Positions 37,058 to 47,563 are shown, numbered from the stretch's first letter. The stretch is DNA of 64,000 nt from Shinella sp. H4-D48 (GCF_022637395.1 NZ_CP093339.1:124001-188000), one strand, 5' to 3'. Translations and numbers: made by a program. Notes: generated by a model from the sequence alone, not told the origin.

Positions 37058-37383
37058 CGGCTGTTCACCTGTGCAAAATATCGCGGGTCGTATTCTTCAG
37101 AGCGTTTGCGTGGTCTTGTATCTGCAAGGTAACCGCTTTTTGCATCAAGTCCCATGGCCGGATGGCTCATTGTCGGGCACCTTAGAGAGCGCGTCGCCGG
37201 CTCCCCTTGACGCAGATCAAGTTTAAGCGCGCGAAATCGCCTAGCATGCATCACTATCGACGCTCGCGGCGTTGGCAGCCGTCGGTCGCTTGCGGTTTTA
37301 TTGCCGCAATCGATATCCGCGCAGCCGGGTCAAGCCGGGCGAGCATACGTTGACATCCCACACACGTGACTTGGAGAAATGCC
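37058..37383. promoter_or_regulatory. Divergent promoter region between pta-type gene and phosphoketolase gene
   Basis: This 326-base region has no ORF with protein character. It holds the FixK/FNR-type box at 37207-37220, roughly 145 bases from either start codon, so one box could serve either or both divergent promoters. An ATG-proximal TTGGAGA lies ahead of the phosphoketolase start. Confidence 0.6.
37207..37220. promoter_or_regulatory. FixK/FNR-type anaerobox between the pta-type gene and xfp
   Basis: TTGAC-GCAG-ATCAA differs at one position from the palindromic consensus TTGAT-N4-ATCAA and matches boxes commonly seen in rhizobial FnrN/FixK regulons. Centred at -41.5 it would place a start near 37255 for xfp or near 37172 for the minus-strand operon. 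Confidence 0.68.
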
Positions 37384-39750
37384 ATGGCGAACGATCCGAA
37401 CACCGAGGACTTGGCGCTGCTCGATCGCTATTGGCGCGCAGCCAACTATTTGTCCGTCGGGCAGATCTATTTGATGGACAATCCTCTGCTGCGAGAACCT
37501 TTGAAGGCTGAGCACGTGAAGCCCCGACTTCTTGGCCATTGGGGCACGACACCCGGGCTCAATTTCATCTATGCCCATCTCAACCGGATCATCCGGGCAA
37601 GGGATGCCGAGATTCTCTATATCTGCGGCCCCGGCCATGGCGGTCCGGGCATGGTGGCCAACACCTATCTCGAGGGCACGTATTCCGAGATCTATCCCGA
37701 GATCGGCGAGGACGAGGCAGGGCTGAAAAAGCTTTTCCGCCAATTCTCATTTCCCGGCGGCATTCCAAGCCATGCGGCTCCCGAAACGCCCGGATCGATC
37801 CATGAGGGCGGGGAGCTCGGCTACGCACTTGTGCACGCCTATGGCGCAGCGTTCGACAATCCCGGTCTTGTTGTCGCCTGCGTTGTGGGCGACGGCGAAG
37901 CCGAGACGGGGCCGCTCGCCGCCGCCTGGCATTCCAACAAGTTCCTCAGCCCGGTCTGTGACGGCACGGTGCTGCCGATCCTGCATCTCAATGGCTACAA
38001 GATCGCCAATCCGACCGTACTGGCGCGCCTGCCGGACGAGGAACTTGCCCATCTCTTCAAGGGTTACGGCTACGACCCGATCTTCGTGGAGGGCCAAGAG
38101 CCGCAGGCTATGCACCGCGACATGGCTGCCGCTCTCGACACCGCCTTCGACCGCATCGCAGCTATTCGCGCGGCGGCCAAGGCCGACCCGGCCCGCCGAC
38201 CGCGCTGGCCGATGATCGTGCTGCGCAGTCCAAAGGGCTGGACGGGACCGAAGGAGGTGGACGGCAAGATGGTCGAGGGCCATTGGCGTTCGCATCAGGT
38301 GCCCGTTTCGGAATGCCGCTCGAATGCCGGCCATCGCGATATTCTCGAAGCCTGGATGCGCAGCTACGGGCCGGACGACCTCTTTGATGGAAGTGGTCGC
38401 CTGAAGCCGGAGCTGCGCGCGCTCGCACCTAAGGGTGAGCGCCGCATGGGCGCCACTCGTCACGCCAATGGCGGCGCTTTGCGCAAGGAACTGCGCACCC
38501 CTGATATCAACGACTATGCGGTTGCCGTCGACGATCCGGGGTCCATGGATGCGCAGGCGACGAAGGTTCTTGGTGACTACCTGCGCGATGTTATCCGGCT
38601 GAATGCGGCGGAGAGCAATTTTCGCGTCTTCGGCCCGGACGAAACGGCGTCGAACCGGCTCGGCAGCGTCTTCGAGGCGACGGATCGCGTTTGGATGGCT
38701 GAGACGCTCTCGACCGACGATCATCTGGCGCCTCAGGGCCGCGTGATGGAAGTACTGAGCGAGCATCTCTGCCAAGGCTGGCTGGAAGGCTATCTGCTGA
38801 CCGGCCGCCATGGCTTCTTCTCCTGCTATGAAGCCTTCATTCACATCGTGGATTCGATGTTCAACCAGCATGCGAAGTGGCTGAAGGTGGCGCGCGAACT
38901 GCCCTGGCGAAAGCCGGTCTCCTCGCTCAACTACCTGCTCACCTCCCATGTCTGGCGCCAGGACCATAACGGCTTCTCACACCAGGATCCGGGCTTCGTT
39001 GATCTCGTCGCCAACAAAGGCGCCGATATTGTGCGCGTTTATCTGCCGCCGGATGCCAACACGCTGCTTTGGGTCGGCGATCATTGCCTGAAGACATGGA
39101 ACCGCATCAACGTCATCGTCGCCGGAAAGCAGCCGGCGCCCCAATGGCTGACGATGGCGGAGGCGGTACACCACTGTGAGGCCGGGATTGGCATATGGGA
39201 CTGGGCGGGCACGGAAGAGGGGCTCAGCCCCGATATCGTGATGGCCTGCGCAGGCGACGTGCCGACAATGGAGACGCTTGCCGCCGTCGCTCTCCTGCGC
39301 GAGGCGCTGCCGCATTTGCGTGTCCGCGTCGTCAATGTGGTGGACCTGATGGCGCTGCAATCGCCGCGTCACCATCCGCATGGGCTTCCCGATGCGGATT
39401 TCGACCGGATCTTCACGCGCGACCGGCCGGTGGTCTTCGCCTATCACGGCTATCCCTATCTCATCCACCGCCTGGTCTACAAACGCACCAACCATCCGAA
39501 CTTCCACGTAAGTGGCTTCATCGAGAAGGGCACGACGACGACGCCCTTCGACATGGCAGTAATGAACGAGCTCGATCGATATCACCTCGCCATCGAGGCC
39601 ATCGAGCGCTTGCCGGTTCCGGGCGAAAGGTCGGTGTCTATGGTAGACGCGCTGAAGGGCAAGCTTGCCGAGCATCACGCCTATGTGCGCGAATTCGGCG
39701 AGGACATGCCCGAGATCCAGAATTGGCGATGGCCTTATCCACGGAAGTAG
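37384..39750 (+). CDS. xfp: Phosphoketolase (xylulose-5-P / fructose-6-P)
   Basis: The 788-residue thiamine-diphosphate enzyme splits xylulose-5-phosphate (or fructose-6-phosphate) with phosphate to acetyl phosphate plus glyceraldehyde-3-phosphate (or erythrose-4-phosphate). Family segments are [15 protein letters not shown] at the N-terminus, [20 protein letters not shown], the ThDP motif [19 protein letters not shown] and the C-terminal [16 protein letters not shown] block. Length is typical (about 790). ATG 37384 with GGAGA upstream is preferred to 37366. Its product feeds the divergent ackA/pta-type genes. Confidence 0.95.
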   Translation: MANDPNTEDLALLDRYWRAANYLSVGQIYLMDNPLLREPLKAEHVKPRLLGHWGTTPGLNFIYAHLNRIIRARDAEILYICGPGHGGPGMVANTYLEGTYSEIYPEIGEDEAGLKKLFRQFSFPGGIPSHAAPETPGSIHEGGELGYALVHAYGAAFDNPGLVVACVVGDGEAETGPLAAAWHSNKFLSPVCDGTVLPILHLNGYKIANPTVLARLPDEELAHLFKGYGYDPIFVEGQEPQAMHRDMAAALDTAFDRIAAIRAAAKADPARRPRWPMIVLRSPKGWTGPKEVDGKMVEGHWRSHQVPVSECRSNAGHRDILEAWMRSYGPDDLFDGSGRLKPELRALAPKGERRMGATRHANGGALRKELRTPDINDYAVAVDDPGSMDAQATKVLGDYLRDVIRLNAAESNFRVFGPDETASNRLGSVFEATDRVWMAETLSTDDHLAPQGRVMEVLSEHLCQGWLEGYLLTGRHGFFSCYEAFIHIVDSMFNQHAKWLKVARELPWRKPVSSLNYLLTSHVWRQDHNGFSHQDPGFVDLVANKGADIVRVYLPPDANTLLWVGDHCLKTWNRINVIVAGKQPAPQWLTMAEAVHHCEAGIGIWDWAGTEEGLSPDIVMACAGDVPTMETLAAVALLREALPHLRVRVVNVVDLMALQSPRHHPHGLPDADFDRIFTRDRPVVFAYHGYPYLIHRLVYKRTNHPNFHVSGFIEKGTTTTPFDMAVMNELDRYHLAIEAIERLPVPGERSVSMVDALKGKLAEHHAYVREFGEDMPEIQNWRWPYPRK

Positions 39751-39762
39751 GATCGTAGGCAG

Positions 39763-39784
39763 GCAGCGCTTTTATGGGCGCTGC
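39763..39784 (+). terminator. Candidate terminator hairpin after xfp
   Basis: GCAGCGC-N8-GCGCTGC forms a perfect 7-bp stem 13 bases after the xfp stop. The following sequence (tattct) is only weakly T-rich. It may also stop leftward transcription from the exo operon. Confidence 0.45.
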
Positions 39785-40075
39785 TATTCTGCGAAAGTAG
39801 ATTGCTCAGAGACCGCAACGTCAGCCTGCCGCGCGACGGGAGCATCGCTTTCCTGGTGCGAGATCCCTACCTACCTTCCGGAACGTTCCGCGCGGACCTG
39901 TGCTATCCGTGTGACGCCGATGTGCCCTCGCCGAGGGGATCGAGGATTGCCTGCGGCTGGCGGTGCTGGAACGTCTCGAGCTGTCGCTGGCTTGCGGACG
40001 CAACCGGCCCGCCCGCCAACAGCCTTGAACGCTGATGGAAGGTGGCCGAGATGGGGAATGCGCGGCGGCGCGCCA
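39785..40075. other. Gene-free interval between xfp and exoP ends
   Basis: The convergent gap between xfp and exoP is 325 bases in total. Apart from the hairpin at 39763 it holds a perfect 12-bp palindrome CGGAACGTTCCG at 39879-39890. Frames across it are short and lack protein character. It marks the boundary between the phosphoketolase region and the exo cluster. Confidence 0.45.
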
Positions 40076-42439
40076 TCACTGGCGCGTGCCACCGCGCATC
40101 TGGTCGACGTAGTACTGTTGATAAAGGTCGCGGTACTTTTCGGCCGTACCGGCATCGCTGTAGCGGGGCAATGTGTCCATGTCCGTCTTGTTGAGGATGA
40201 CGCCGATGGTTTTTGCATCGATGCGGCTTTCGGCGGCGAGGAGGTCGCGCACCAGGTTCGCGGGGGTGCGACCCCATTCGACGACGAACAGGAAGCCGTC
40301 GGCCAGTGGCTCGAAAGCCTTGGCATCGATGACGGGGGCCAGCGGGGGCAGGTCTACGATGACATAGTCGAAGGCCTGGCGTGCTTCCTCGATGAGTTGT
40401 TGCATGGCTGGCGAGGAGATGAGGTCGTTGACGTGGGGTGCGCAGGCGCCGCCGGGCTGGACTGCAATCGGCAGCATGGAGAGCTGGGATTGCCGGTCGG
40501 TCTTCACGGCCTGGCCCCACGAAATGGTTCCCATAAGGGCTTCTACGAGACCCGCCTGCGGTGCCGGCTTCATGATCGCACCCAGGCTCGGCCTGCGCAT
40601 ATCGGCGTCGATCAGCAGCGTCCTTCTGCCGCTCGCAGCAAGAAGGGCTGCAAAATTGATCGCAACGGTTGATTTGCCTTCCCCCGGCAGGGCCGAGGTC
40701 ACGCCGATCACGCGATTCTTGCTCAGGATTGTCATGTCGCTGATCAGCTTGGCGTTGCGCAGGGTTTCGGCGAAGACCGAGCGGGGCGCATCGAGAACGA
40801 CGCGCGTCATCCGCTCGAGCGGAACGTTCTCCTCGCCGTCTTCCCCGGTAGGGCTGCCTGGTCCGGACTCCGACTTCACTGCCTGGGCGCCAATCGTCGC
40901 GGGTCTGCCTTTCCTTGTACCGCCGATGAGCGGCAGGTAGCCGAGCGGCTTCAGTTCAAGGATGGAGCGTATGTCGCTTTCGAGACGGAAGGCGCGTTCG
41001 CGCATTTCCTGCACGAAGGTCAGTGCACCGCCGGCCATCAGGCCGAGCACAGCGGCAAGGCCGAGCACCATGGTCTTGTTGGGGCTGGAGGCGGATGTCG
41101 GCACACCGGCGTCGGAGATCACCCGCGCCTTGGGGATCGGGAAGGACTGTTTCTGAGAGGCCTGCTCGTAACGGGCGAGATAGGATTCCGAAAGCGCCTT
41201 CAGCGCCGTTGCCTTCTGCTCCAGCTCACGCAGGTGCACGGAGGAAAGGTTCGCATCGGCATTGCTGCCGGTGACCTTCCGGATGCTCTCCCGCAGCGAA
41301 ACTTCGCGTGAACGGGAAACTTCGTATTCGTTGCGGAAGCTCGCTGTCAGTTGCTGGAGTTCGCGGTAGATCTGCCCGGCGAGATTTTCCTTCTCGGCGC
41401 GCAGCGCGATGGCCTGTGGATGGTCTGCTCCGAAATTCTGCGTGATGTCCTGCGCGCGTTTCACGACGGAATTGTAGCGTTCTCGCAAATCCTGCAGCAC
41501 CGAGCCACCCGTCTGCTGCGTCGGGATGGAGGCATTGTCGATGGCCTTGTCCGGTCCCTGATCGACGATGGCCCGGAACTGGGCGTAACGGGCAGAGGCG
41601 CTTGCAGCATCGGCCTGGGCGAGGATGAGCTGGCTGTTGAGGTCGGCAAGCTGCTGTTCGGACATCAGTTCGCCGCGGGCGGTGGTGAGACCGTTCTCGC
41701 TGCGGTAACGTTCGACTTCCAGGGCGGCGTCCTGCGCGCGGGTCTGAATGTCGGTAAGGCGCTCCTGCAGCCAGGTCGAGGCCTGTTCCGTCGCCGTGAA
41801 ATTGGCGCTGAGCTGGTCTTCGAAAAAGGCCTCGGAATAGCGCCGGGTAACGGCGGCCGCTAGCTGGGGGTCTGTCGAGCGGAAAGAAACGGCAAGCACG
41901 GCGCTGCGGGAAACGCGCTCCACGGCCAATGACTGCTGCAGAATGCTGGCCGCCTTATCGCGGCGTCCCTTTGCAAGCGCCTCCTGCGAGGCTTCCGGGC
42001 CGGAGGAACCAAGCGAGGCGAGCGACTTCGCCCAGCCCTTGACGGTCGCGACGGGCGACTGCGGCGGGTTGAGAACGGTTTCATTGTCGGCCAGCTTGAG
42101 GTCATCGACCACGCGCAGCGCCAGCCGCCCCGACTTCAGAATTTCGACGGCGCTTGCGATACGCATGTCGACCTGTTGGCTGCTTTGGGGCGAAGGCTCG
42201 CTCTCCTCGGCATAACGCGACAGATCTTCATCGAGCAGGATCTGCGTCATCGACGTATAAATCGGTGTCGCGAACACCAGATAGGCGACAGCGAGCGCGA
42301 CGGCGACCGCGACCGAAAGGGCAATCAGGCGCGCCCTGCGAACGAGGATCGTCATCAGGCGATTGAGGTCGATGAAAGAATCGGACGGGTCCGGTTCCCT
42401 GTGAAGAATGCGGCTTTGCGTTACCGTACGTTGATGCAT
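40076..42439 (-). CDS. exoP: ExoP: succinoglycan chain-length regulator / BY-type tyrosine autokinase
   Basis: This 787-residue protein has an N-terminal Wzz domain with membrane spans near residues 33-55 and 455-475, a periplasmic coiled-coil region between, and a C-terminal cytoplasmic BY-kinase. Kinase motifs are Walker A ALPGEGKSTVA near 585, Walker A' LLIDADMRRP near 610 and Walker B YVIVDLPPL near 690. The Tyr cluster Y769, Y773, Y776, Y777 is the expected autophosphorylation tail. With ExoQ and ExoT it controls polymerisation and export of succinoglycan. Length matches S. meliloti ExoP. Confidence 0.95.
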   Translation of the reverse strand: MHQRTVTQSRILHREPDPSDSFIDLNRLMTILVRRARLIALSVAVAVALAVAYLVFATPIYTSMTQILLDEDLSRYAEESEPSPQSSQQVDMRIASAVEILKSGRLALRVVDDLKLADNETVLNPPQSPVATVKGWAKSLASLGSSGPEASQEALAKGRRDKAASILQQSLAVERVSRSAVLAVSFRSTDPQLAAAVTRRYSEAFFEDQLSANFTATEQASTWLQERLTDIQTRAQDAALEVERYRSENGLTTARGELMSEQQLADLNSQLILAQADAASASARYAQFRAIVDQGPDKAIDNASIPTQQTGGSVLQDLRERYNSVVKRAQDITQNFGADHPQAIALRAEKENLAGQIYRELQQLTASFRNEYEVSRSREVSLRESIRKVTGSNADANLSSVHLRELEQKATALKALSESYLARYEQASQKQSFPIPKARVISDAGVPTSASSPNKTMVLGLAAVLGLMAGGALTFVQEMRERAFRLESDIRSILELKPLGYLPLIGGTRKGRPATIGAQAVKSESGPGSPTGEDGEENVPLERMTRVVLDAPRSVFAETLRNAKLISDMTILSKNRVIGVTSALPGEGKSTVAINFAALLAASGRRTLLIDADMRRPSLGAIMKPAPQAGLVEALMGTISWGQAVKTDRQSQLSMLPIAVQPGGACAPHVNDLISSPAMQQLIEEARQAFDYVIVDLPPLAPVIDAKAFEPLADGFLFVVEWGRTPANLVRDLLAAESRIDAKTIGVILNKTDMDTLPRYSDAGTAEKYRDLYQQYYVDQMRGGTRQ

Positions 42440-42487
42440 GGGGCTCCGTTCTGCCTTTCGGCGCGATGGATGCTTTCCTCCCCGACA

Positions 42488-42517
42488 TGTCTCCGGACCG
42501 CTCTTGGCCCGGAGACA
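42488..42517. promoter_or_regulatory. Inverted repeat between exoN and exoP
   Basis: TGTCTCCGG-N12-CCGGAGACA is a perfect 9-bp stem in the 83-base gap between the exoN stop and the exoP start. No T-tract follows on the minus strand, so it is more likely an attenuator, processing site or operator than a simple terminator. It would let exoP be expressed differently from the genes upstream. Confidence 0.55.
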
Positions 42518-42522
42518 CGAGA

Positions 42523-43428
42523 TTATGCCGCGCGAATCCGGCCCTCGTGCGACGACATCATGTCGCGCAGGGATTCATAGACGGCGCCTCCGATATCCGG
42601 ACGAGCGAGCGCGAAGGCGACATTGGCCTCGATGAAGCCGTGCTTGGAGCCGCAATCATAGGTCCGTCCCTCATAGGGATGGGCGTGGAAGGGCTGGCCC
42701 CTGGAAAGTTCCAGCATGCTGTCGGTCAACTGGATCTCGTTGCCTGCGCCGCGCTGCTGTCGAGCGAGATGGCCGAAGATCTCCGGCTGGAGAATGTAGC
42801 GGCCGTTGAGGAAGAGATTTGACGGCGCTTCGCCGGCTTTCGGCTTTTCCACCATATGGGTTACGGCAAAGCCGTGACGCACGGCCGCACCTCTACCGAC
42901 GATGCCATATTGCGAGGCATCCTCAGGTGCGCATTGTTCGACACCGACGACATTGCCGCCGACTTCGCCGTAAAGCTCCATCAAGCCCGCCAGGCAGCCG
43001 CGCACGCCGAAAGAAATCATGTCGGGCAGAAGCAGCGCGAAGGGCTCGTCGCCGATAAGGTCGCGTGCACACCAGACGGCATGGCCGAGGCCTAGCGGCG
43101 CCTGCTGGCGGGTGAAGCTCACCGAGCCGGCGGTTGGCAGAAGGCGGGAGAGCTCGCTGACCTTGTCGTTCTTGCCGGATCGTTCGAGCGAAGAGATGAG
43201 CTCCGGCGTGTCGTCGAAATGATCTTCGATGACCTGCTTGTTGCGGCTGGTGACGAAAACGATATGTTCGATGCCGGCCTCGCGGGCCTCGTCGAGCGCA
43301 TACTGCACGACGGGGCGGTCGACGATGGTCAACATTTCCTTGGGCATGGCCTTTGTGGCCGGCAGGAATCGGGTTCCGTTGCCGGCGACGGGAATGACAG
43401 CCTTGCGGACGGTCTTGGTTCGCACCAT
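42523..43428 (-). CDS. exoN: UTP--glucose-1-phosphate uridylyltransferase (ExoN/GalU)
   Basis: The 301-residue nucleotidyltransferase has the N-terminal motif [24 protein letters not shown], the [22 protein letters not shown] segment and the catalytic [12 protein letters not shown] region. It makes UDP-glucose for succinoglycan synthesis. It sits between exoO and exoP as in S. meliloti. A general galU may exist elsewhere in the genome. Confidence 0.94.
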   Translation of the reverse strand: MVRTKTVRKAVIPVAGNGTRFLPATKAMPKEMLTIVDRPVVQYALDEAREAGIEHIVFVTSRNKQVIEDHFDDTPELISSLERSGKNDKVSELSRLLPTAGSVSFTRQQAPLGLGHAVWCARDLIGDEPFALLLPDMISFGVRGCLAGLMELYGEVGGNVVGVEQCAPEDASQYGIVGRGAAVRHGFAVTHMVEKPKAGEAPSNLFLNGRYILQPEIFGHLARQQRGAGNEIQLTDSMLELSRGQPFHAHPYEGRTYDCGSKHGFIEANVAFALARPDIGGAVYESLRDMMSSHEGRIRAA

Positions 43429-43432
43429 GGCA

Positions 43433-44443
43433 TTATCCTTTGTTCTTGAGCGCGAGTTCCTGCGCTGTCGGGGGAGCTGAGGCCGCGCGGGGCGCGGCCG
43501 TCTTGCGGTGGATCGGCGGCGCGGTCAGGCGGCGCCAACGGGCAGCGATCGGCATCGCGAGATGCCGCAGAGCACGCGGATCGCCAAGCGCTACCTTGGC
43601 GGCAGCGCCGAACGAACGGTTCTTGAGGTGTTGGACGAGTGCCAGAAAGGCGCGCGTTTCCATGAGGTTGCGCGTGCGCCGACGCTGCGCGGCGGCGGCT
43701 TCGCCCGAAAACGGGAAGCGTGCGAGAAGCCGACGATCGCCAGCCAGCATGCCATCGACATGGTGGAGGTGCAGCACGCGGGAAATCGAGCTTTCGCGGA
43801 TATGGTAGAGATAACCCGCCTCCGGGACGACCGTGCAGCGGCCATCCGAAGCAAGCACGGCGGCGAGCAGAAGATAATCTTCGCCGATGCGCAGGGCCTC
43901 GTCGTAGGTGAGTCGGTTTTCCCGCAGGAAGGCGCGGCGGAAGACCGGTTTCATGTAGCCGAAATTGTGCGTGCTGCGAAAAATCCGGTTGGATTCGATG
44001 AATGCCGGCAATGTCAGGCCGGGCATGGCAGCAAGGAGGCTTTGCGGAAACATCCGCTCCGTGCGGCCATCCGCATGCAGCACATCAAGATTATCGACTG
44101 CCGCTACCGCACCCGCGCTTTCCGCTGCACCGATCATGCGGGCAAGACGGCCCGGCCGCATCGTGTCATCGGCATCGAGAACTGCGATCCAGCGGCCGCG
44201 CGCGGTGGCAAAGCCGGCATTGCGCGCTGCGCCGGGTCCGCCGTTGCAGTCGAGCGATAAAAGCTTCACGGCCGGCTCGCCCAGTGTGGTGACGATTTGG
44301 CGTGTCGCGTCGGTCGAGCAGTCGTCGGCAACGATTACCTCTACCGATACGCCATCCTGCGCCAGGGCACTGCCTACGGCTCTCTTGATCGTGTCGGCCG
44401 CGTTATATGCGGCGATCACGACGCTGACATCGGGAGTGGTCAT
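43433..44443 (-). CDS. exoO: ExoO: family 2 glycosyltransferase
   Basis: This 336-residue GT2 enzyme has the nucleotide-sugar site [22 protein letters not shown], the [12 protein letters not shown] strand and the [14 protein letters not shown]xD region. In succinoglycan synthesis ExoO adds the glucose that starts the side chain (fifth sugar). It overlaps exoM by ATGA. Assignment rests on operon order plus family. Confidence 0.9.
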   Translation of the reverse strand: MTTPDVSVVIAAYNAADTIKRAVGSALAQDGVSVEVIVADDCSTDATRQIVTTLGEPAVKLLSLDCNGGPGAARNAGFATARGRWIAVLDADDTMRPGRLARMIGAAESAGAVAAVDNLDVLHADGRTERMFPQSLLAAMPGLTLPAFIESNRIFRSTHNFGYMKPVFRRAFLRENRLTYDEALRIGEDYLLLAAVLASDGRCTVVPEAGYLYHIRESSISRVLHLHHVDGMLAGDRRLLARFPFSGEAAAAQRRRTRNLMETRAFLALVQHLKNRSFGAAAKVALGDPRALRHLAMPIAARWRRLTAPPIHRKTAAPRAASAPPTAQELALKNKG

Positions 44444-45363
44444 TGCACCGCCTCCAGATTTCCATAGGGCTCGATGGCGCGTGCACCGAACAGACCGCCG
44501 ATCGCGCCAGCATGAAGAAGACCGCGCAAGAAGAAGCGGTTACGGCGTACAGGGGAGAAGGCGAAGGCCGTCGCACCCGCAAAGCAGACAGCGCTTTTCG
44601 CAGCGGCCAGCGCGGCCGCGCTCAGGCGCGATGCACCTTCATGGCGCGCAGCGAGAAGCCGGCCATGGGTCTGCCCCATGCGCAGCCTCCGGCGCGCCAG
44701 CCAGGAGAGGCAGGCACGCTCCGCCGGAACGATTTCCTTCACCCAGGCCTCCTCGGCAAAGGCGATGTGCCCGCCTTCGGCATGAACCGCGCTGAAGAAG
44801 GCGGTGTCCTCACCGCCGCTACGGCCCAGCGCAAGATCGAAGCGCCGGCCAGCGATAGACGGCGCGGCACGACGCATCAGGACGTTGCAGGTATATCCGG
44901 TGCGAATTTCGCCGTTCACCCAGACGGGACGCGTGGCGTGGAAATCGCCCTCACGCATCCAGTCCGGCGCGCCTTGCCCGTAGAGCGCGCGCACGGGGCC
45001 AAGCACCACGTCGGCGCGACGTTTTCCTGCGGCGGCGAGCAGCGCGTCCAGCCAGAGGGGCTCCACCGTCTCGTCGTCATCGACGAAGGCGATGAAGTCG
45101 GCATCACTGTGTTCGAGGCAGGCGTTGCGGGCGATGGAGATATTTCCAGCGGGGCAGTGCACATAAAGGATGCTGGCCGGAAGCATTGGCATCGCGGCTT
45201 CGACGCGATCGCGGGCGCTCGGCTCCACGTCGTTGTCGGCGACAATGATGCCGAGGCGTACGCCCGCCGGAACGATCAGCTGCGAGAGTGAGGTGAGTGT
45301 TTCCGTCAGTGCGGTGCGCCGAAATGTGCAGATGGCGATGTCGATGCGAATAGGAGCCGTCAT
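44440..45363 (-). CDS. exoM: ExoM: family 2 glycosyltransferase
   Basis: The 307-residue GT2 protein starts RIDIAICTFRRTALTETLTSL and has the DxD-type block FIAFVDDDETVEPLWLDALL, with C-terminal hydrophobic segments. ExoM adds the fourth sugar (beta-1,4-linked glucose) of the repeat. The frame is open to 46329, but ATG 45363 gives the family start and an ATGA overlap with exoA. Confidence 0.9.
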   Translation of the reverse strand: MTAPIRIDIAICTFRRTALTETLTSLSQLIVPAGVRLGIIVADNDVEPSARDRVEAAMPMLPASILYVHCPAGNISIARNACLEHSDADFIAFVDDDETVEPLWLDALLAAAGKRRADVVLGPVRALYGQGAPDWMREGDFHATRPVWVNGEIRTGYTCNVLMRRAAPSIAGRRFDLALGRSGGEDTAFFSAVHAEGGHIAFAEEAWVKEIVPAERACLSWLARRRLRMGQTHGRLLAARHEGASRLSAAALAAAKSAVCFAGATAFAFSPVRRNRFFLRGLLHAGAIGGLFGARAIEPYGNLEAVQ

Positions 45364-46358
45364 GCAAGGGCCCTCCGCTGGCGCGGATCCAGCACCTCGC
45401 GCCAGAATCCTGCCGACCACGCGAAATGCATGATCATGGCGGAAACGGCGGCGAGCGGGCCATATGGATTGCGTTGGCTGAGCGCCATCCACGCGCCATA
45501 GCCCATGCAAGCGGCAGCCCAGAGCACGAACGGCACGGCGGCAATCCAGTTGATGGCGGCAAGGAACGCACCGACGGCGACGGGCGCCACCATCAGCGGC
45601 AGCATCTGTCGGACGCTCGGGCGCGAGCGGTGTTTCAGGAAGTTTCTCGCCCGGCCGCGGCCGTAGCCGAAATACTGCCTGAAAAGCGGCAAGGCACTGG
45701 CCCTTGGATAGTAGACCATGCTTGTGCGTGCGGTCATCCACACACGGTAGCCCGCCCGATGGAGCCGGTAGTCGTATTCGGCATCCTCGTTGGCGGTAAA
45801 CGCTTCGTCGTACCCGCCAATGGCGCGGAAGGCGGCGATGCGCATCAGCGCGTGATGGCCGTGATCCGTCCAGTGGCTTTCGGCGCCGACGCGGTGTTTG
45901 GCTCCGCCGTTGCCGAGGACGGAATTCTGCGCGACGGCCGTCGCCTTCTGAAAGGTGCCGAAGCCGATCGTCTGCATGGCAACCACGACCGAATCCGCGC
46001 CGGTTTCGAGCGCCTCCTCCACCAGCACGCGGCAGTAGTCGTCCGGATAGGTGCCATGGGCATCGATGCGGATGAGGTAATCGTGTTCGGCGCCGAAGGT
46101 CGCGACGGCGAGGTTGATTGCGGCGCTCTGGATGCGTTTGGGATTGTCGAGCACGTGCATGTTGGGCACCGCCACCGCGAGGCGACGAGCGATATCCCGC
46201 GTGCCGTCGCTGCTGCCGCCATCGACGACGACGAGGGTGGCAGTAAGGCCGGCCAGTGTCGGTTCGAGCTGGCGCACCAGATGCTCGAGATAAGGCGCCT
46301 CGTTGAGGCAGGGGATGACGATCAGGCAACGCACCGAGGCGACGGCATCAGCGTTCAT
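45360..46358 (-). CDS. exoA: ExoA: beta-1,3-glucosyltransferase, membrane-anchored
   Basis: The 332-residue GT2 enzyme has the site CLIVIPCLNEAPYLEHLV, DGGSSDGTRDIA, the acceptor-site region DEAFTANEDAEYDYRLHRAGYRVW and two or three membrane segments near residues 240-290. ExoA adds the first glucose (second sugar) to the galactose-lipid. ATG 46358 is chosen over the longer open frame. It overlaps exoL by 11 bases. Confidence 0.93.
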   Translation of the reverse strand: MNADAVASVRCLIVIPCLNEAPYLEHLVRQLEPTLAGLTATLVVVDGGSSDGTRDIARRLAVAVPNMHVLDNPKRIQSAAINLAVATFGAEHDYLIRIDAHGTYPDDYCRVLVEEALETGADSVVVAMQTIGFGTFQKATAVAQNSVLGNGGAKHRVGAESHWTDHGHHALMRIAAFRAIGGYDEAFTANEDAEYDYRLHRAGYRVWMTARTSMVYYPRASALPLFRQYFGYGRGRARNFLKHRSRPSVRQMLPLMVAPVAVGAFLAAINWIAAVPFVLWAAACMGYGAWMALSQRNPYGPLAAVSAMIMHFAWSAGFWREVLDPRQRRALA

Positions 46359-47559
46359 GGCAATCCACCTTGTTGGCGATGAGGGACGGGAGGGGAGGAA
46401 GAGCCGCCAGTCCTGCCGGCTGGCGCAAGGCGCCCAGGCGCTGGACGAAGGCTGCGCAGTCGGCGCGATCCAGGACCCAGGGCCGTGTGCCAAGCGCGAC
46501 AAGGCGGGCGTTGAGCGCTCGATAGGCATCTTCACCGAATGTGGCGAAGCGCTCGGTGAGCGTTTCGAGGCGGCCATCGGCAAGGGCAATGCCGATACCG
46601 TGCCGGGCGGCGAGGCGCGCGGTTTCGGTGCCGTCGAGAACGATGGGCAGGGCACCGTGCCGACCACCTTCATAGATGCGGTTGGGCAGCAGCCACTGCG
46701 AGTTCTGGCCTTCTTCGAAGAAGTCGATGGCCCAGGTGAAATCCACCTCGGCATAGATGGCCGACAGGTCCTCCGGGTTGCGGTAAGGGCCTTCGAAGCG
46801 GATGAAGGGTTCTCGATTGACGATGCCATCGAAATCGTCGAATTCGCGGTAGGCCGGCCGGCCGCGCAACACCACCTCGAAACGTCCTTCCATGCGTCGC
46901 GTGAACGCACAAAGCAGGTCAAGCGATTTTCGGCAGCGGATCGCGCCGAACCAGCCAATGCGCCACGGTGCGCCGTCCGGGCGGGCGCGTTCCGGCGGGC
47001 GGGTGTCGTGGCTGCCCAACTCCAGCACCCGGTTCTCCAGCAAGTGGATCGGCGCGCGGATGCCGGAAAGGGGTTTGAAGTAGTGTTCTATGAAGGCCGG
47101 TGAGCTGGTGACGACGAGGCCGGCGTTGCCGCCGAAATAGCTCTCGGCCCTACGCAGGACCCGGCCCACCGCGCCTGTTTTCAGCATCAGGCGGTGAACA
47201 TCGAGGCATTCATAGGCAATCGGGACGGCGCCGAAGTGCGCCGAGGCGCGCCGCGCCAGCACCAGCATTTCGAGGTTGCGGGCGAGGATCACGTCCGGTT
47301 GCGGCAGGCCCGCCAGCTTCAGGGGCAGCCGCGCTACCGCACCGGCCACCGCGACCAGACGCTGGGCAAAGCGGGCGTCTGCGGTGGTGCCGAGTTCCAG
47401 CGGTGTGATGCTCTCGATGTCGGCGAAACGGTTTTCGCCGCGGCGGAAGCCTGCGAGCATCACCTCCGAGCCGCCCGCCTGCAGCATGAGAACCCGTCGG
47501 CGCACGGCAGGGTCGGAAAGGTCGTGAACGAGGTAGAGGACCCTGAGCATCGGCGTCAT
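46348..47559 (-). CDS. exoL: ExoL: glycosyltransferase
   Basis: This 403-residue GT-B-like protein starts LRVLYLVHDLSDPAVRRRVLML and has the donor-site region WRIGWFGAIRCRKSLDLLC and PNRIYEGGRHGALPIVLDGTE. It differs from the GT2 enzymes around it. In succinoglycan synthesis ExoL adds the third sugar. Position between exoA and exoK and overall match to the ExoL family support the call. Confidence 0.92.
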   Translation of the reverse strand: MTPMLRVLYLVHDLSDPAVRRRVLMLQAGGSEVMLAGFRRGENRFADIESITPLELGTTADARFAQRLVAVAGAVARLPLKLAGLPQPDVILARNLEMLVLARRASAHFGAVPIAYECLDVHRLMLKTGAVGRVLRRAESYFGGNAGLVVTSSPAFIEHYFKPLSGIRAPIHLLENRVLELGSHDTRPPERARPDGAPWRIGWFGAIRCRKSLDLLCAFTRRMEGRFEVVLRGRPAYREFDDFDGIVNREPFIRFEGPYRNPEDLSAIYAEVDFTWAIDFFEEGQNSQWLLPNRIYEGGRHGALPIVLDGTETARLAARHGIGIALADGRLETLTERFATFGEDAYRALNARLVALGTRPWVLDRADCAAFVQRLGALRQPAGLAALPPLPSLIANKVDCHER

Positions 47560-47563
47560 CCGC

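Noticed and set aside
37747-38967. Minus-strand frame opposite phosphoketolase
   Set aside because: Antisense shadow; the plus-strand enzyme is certain.
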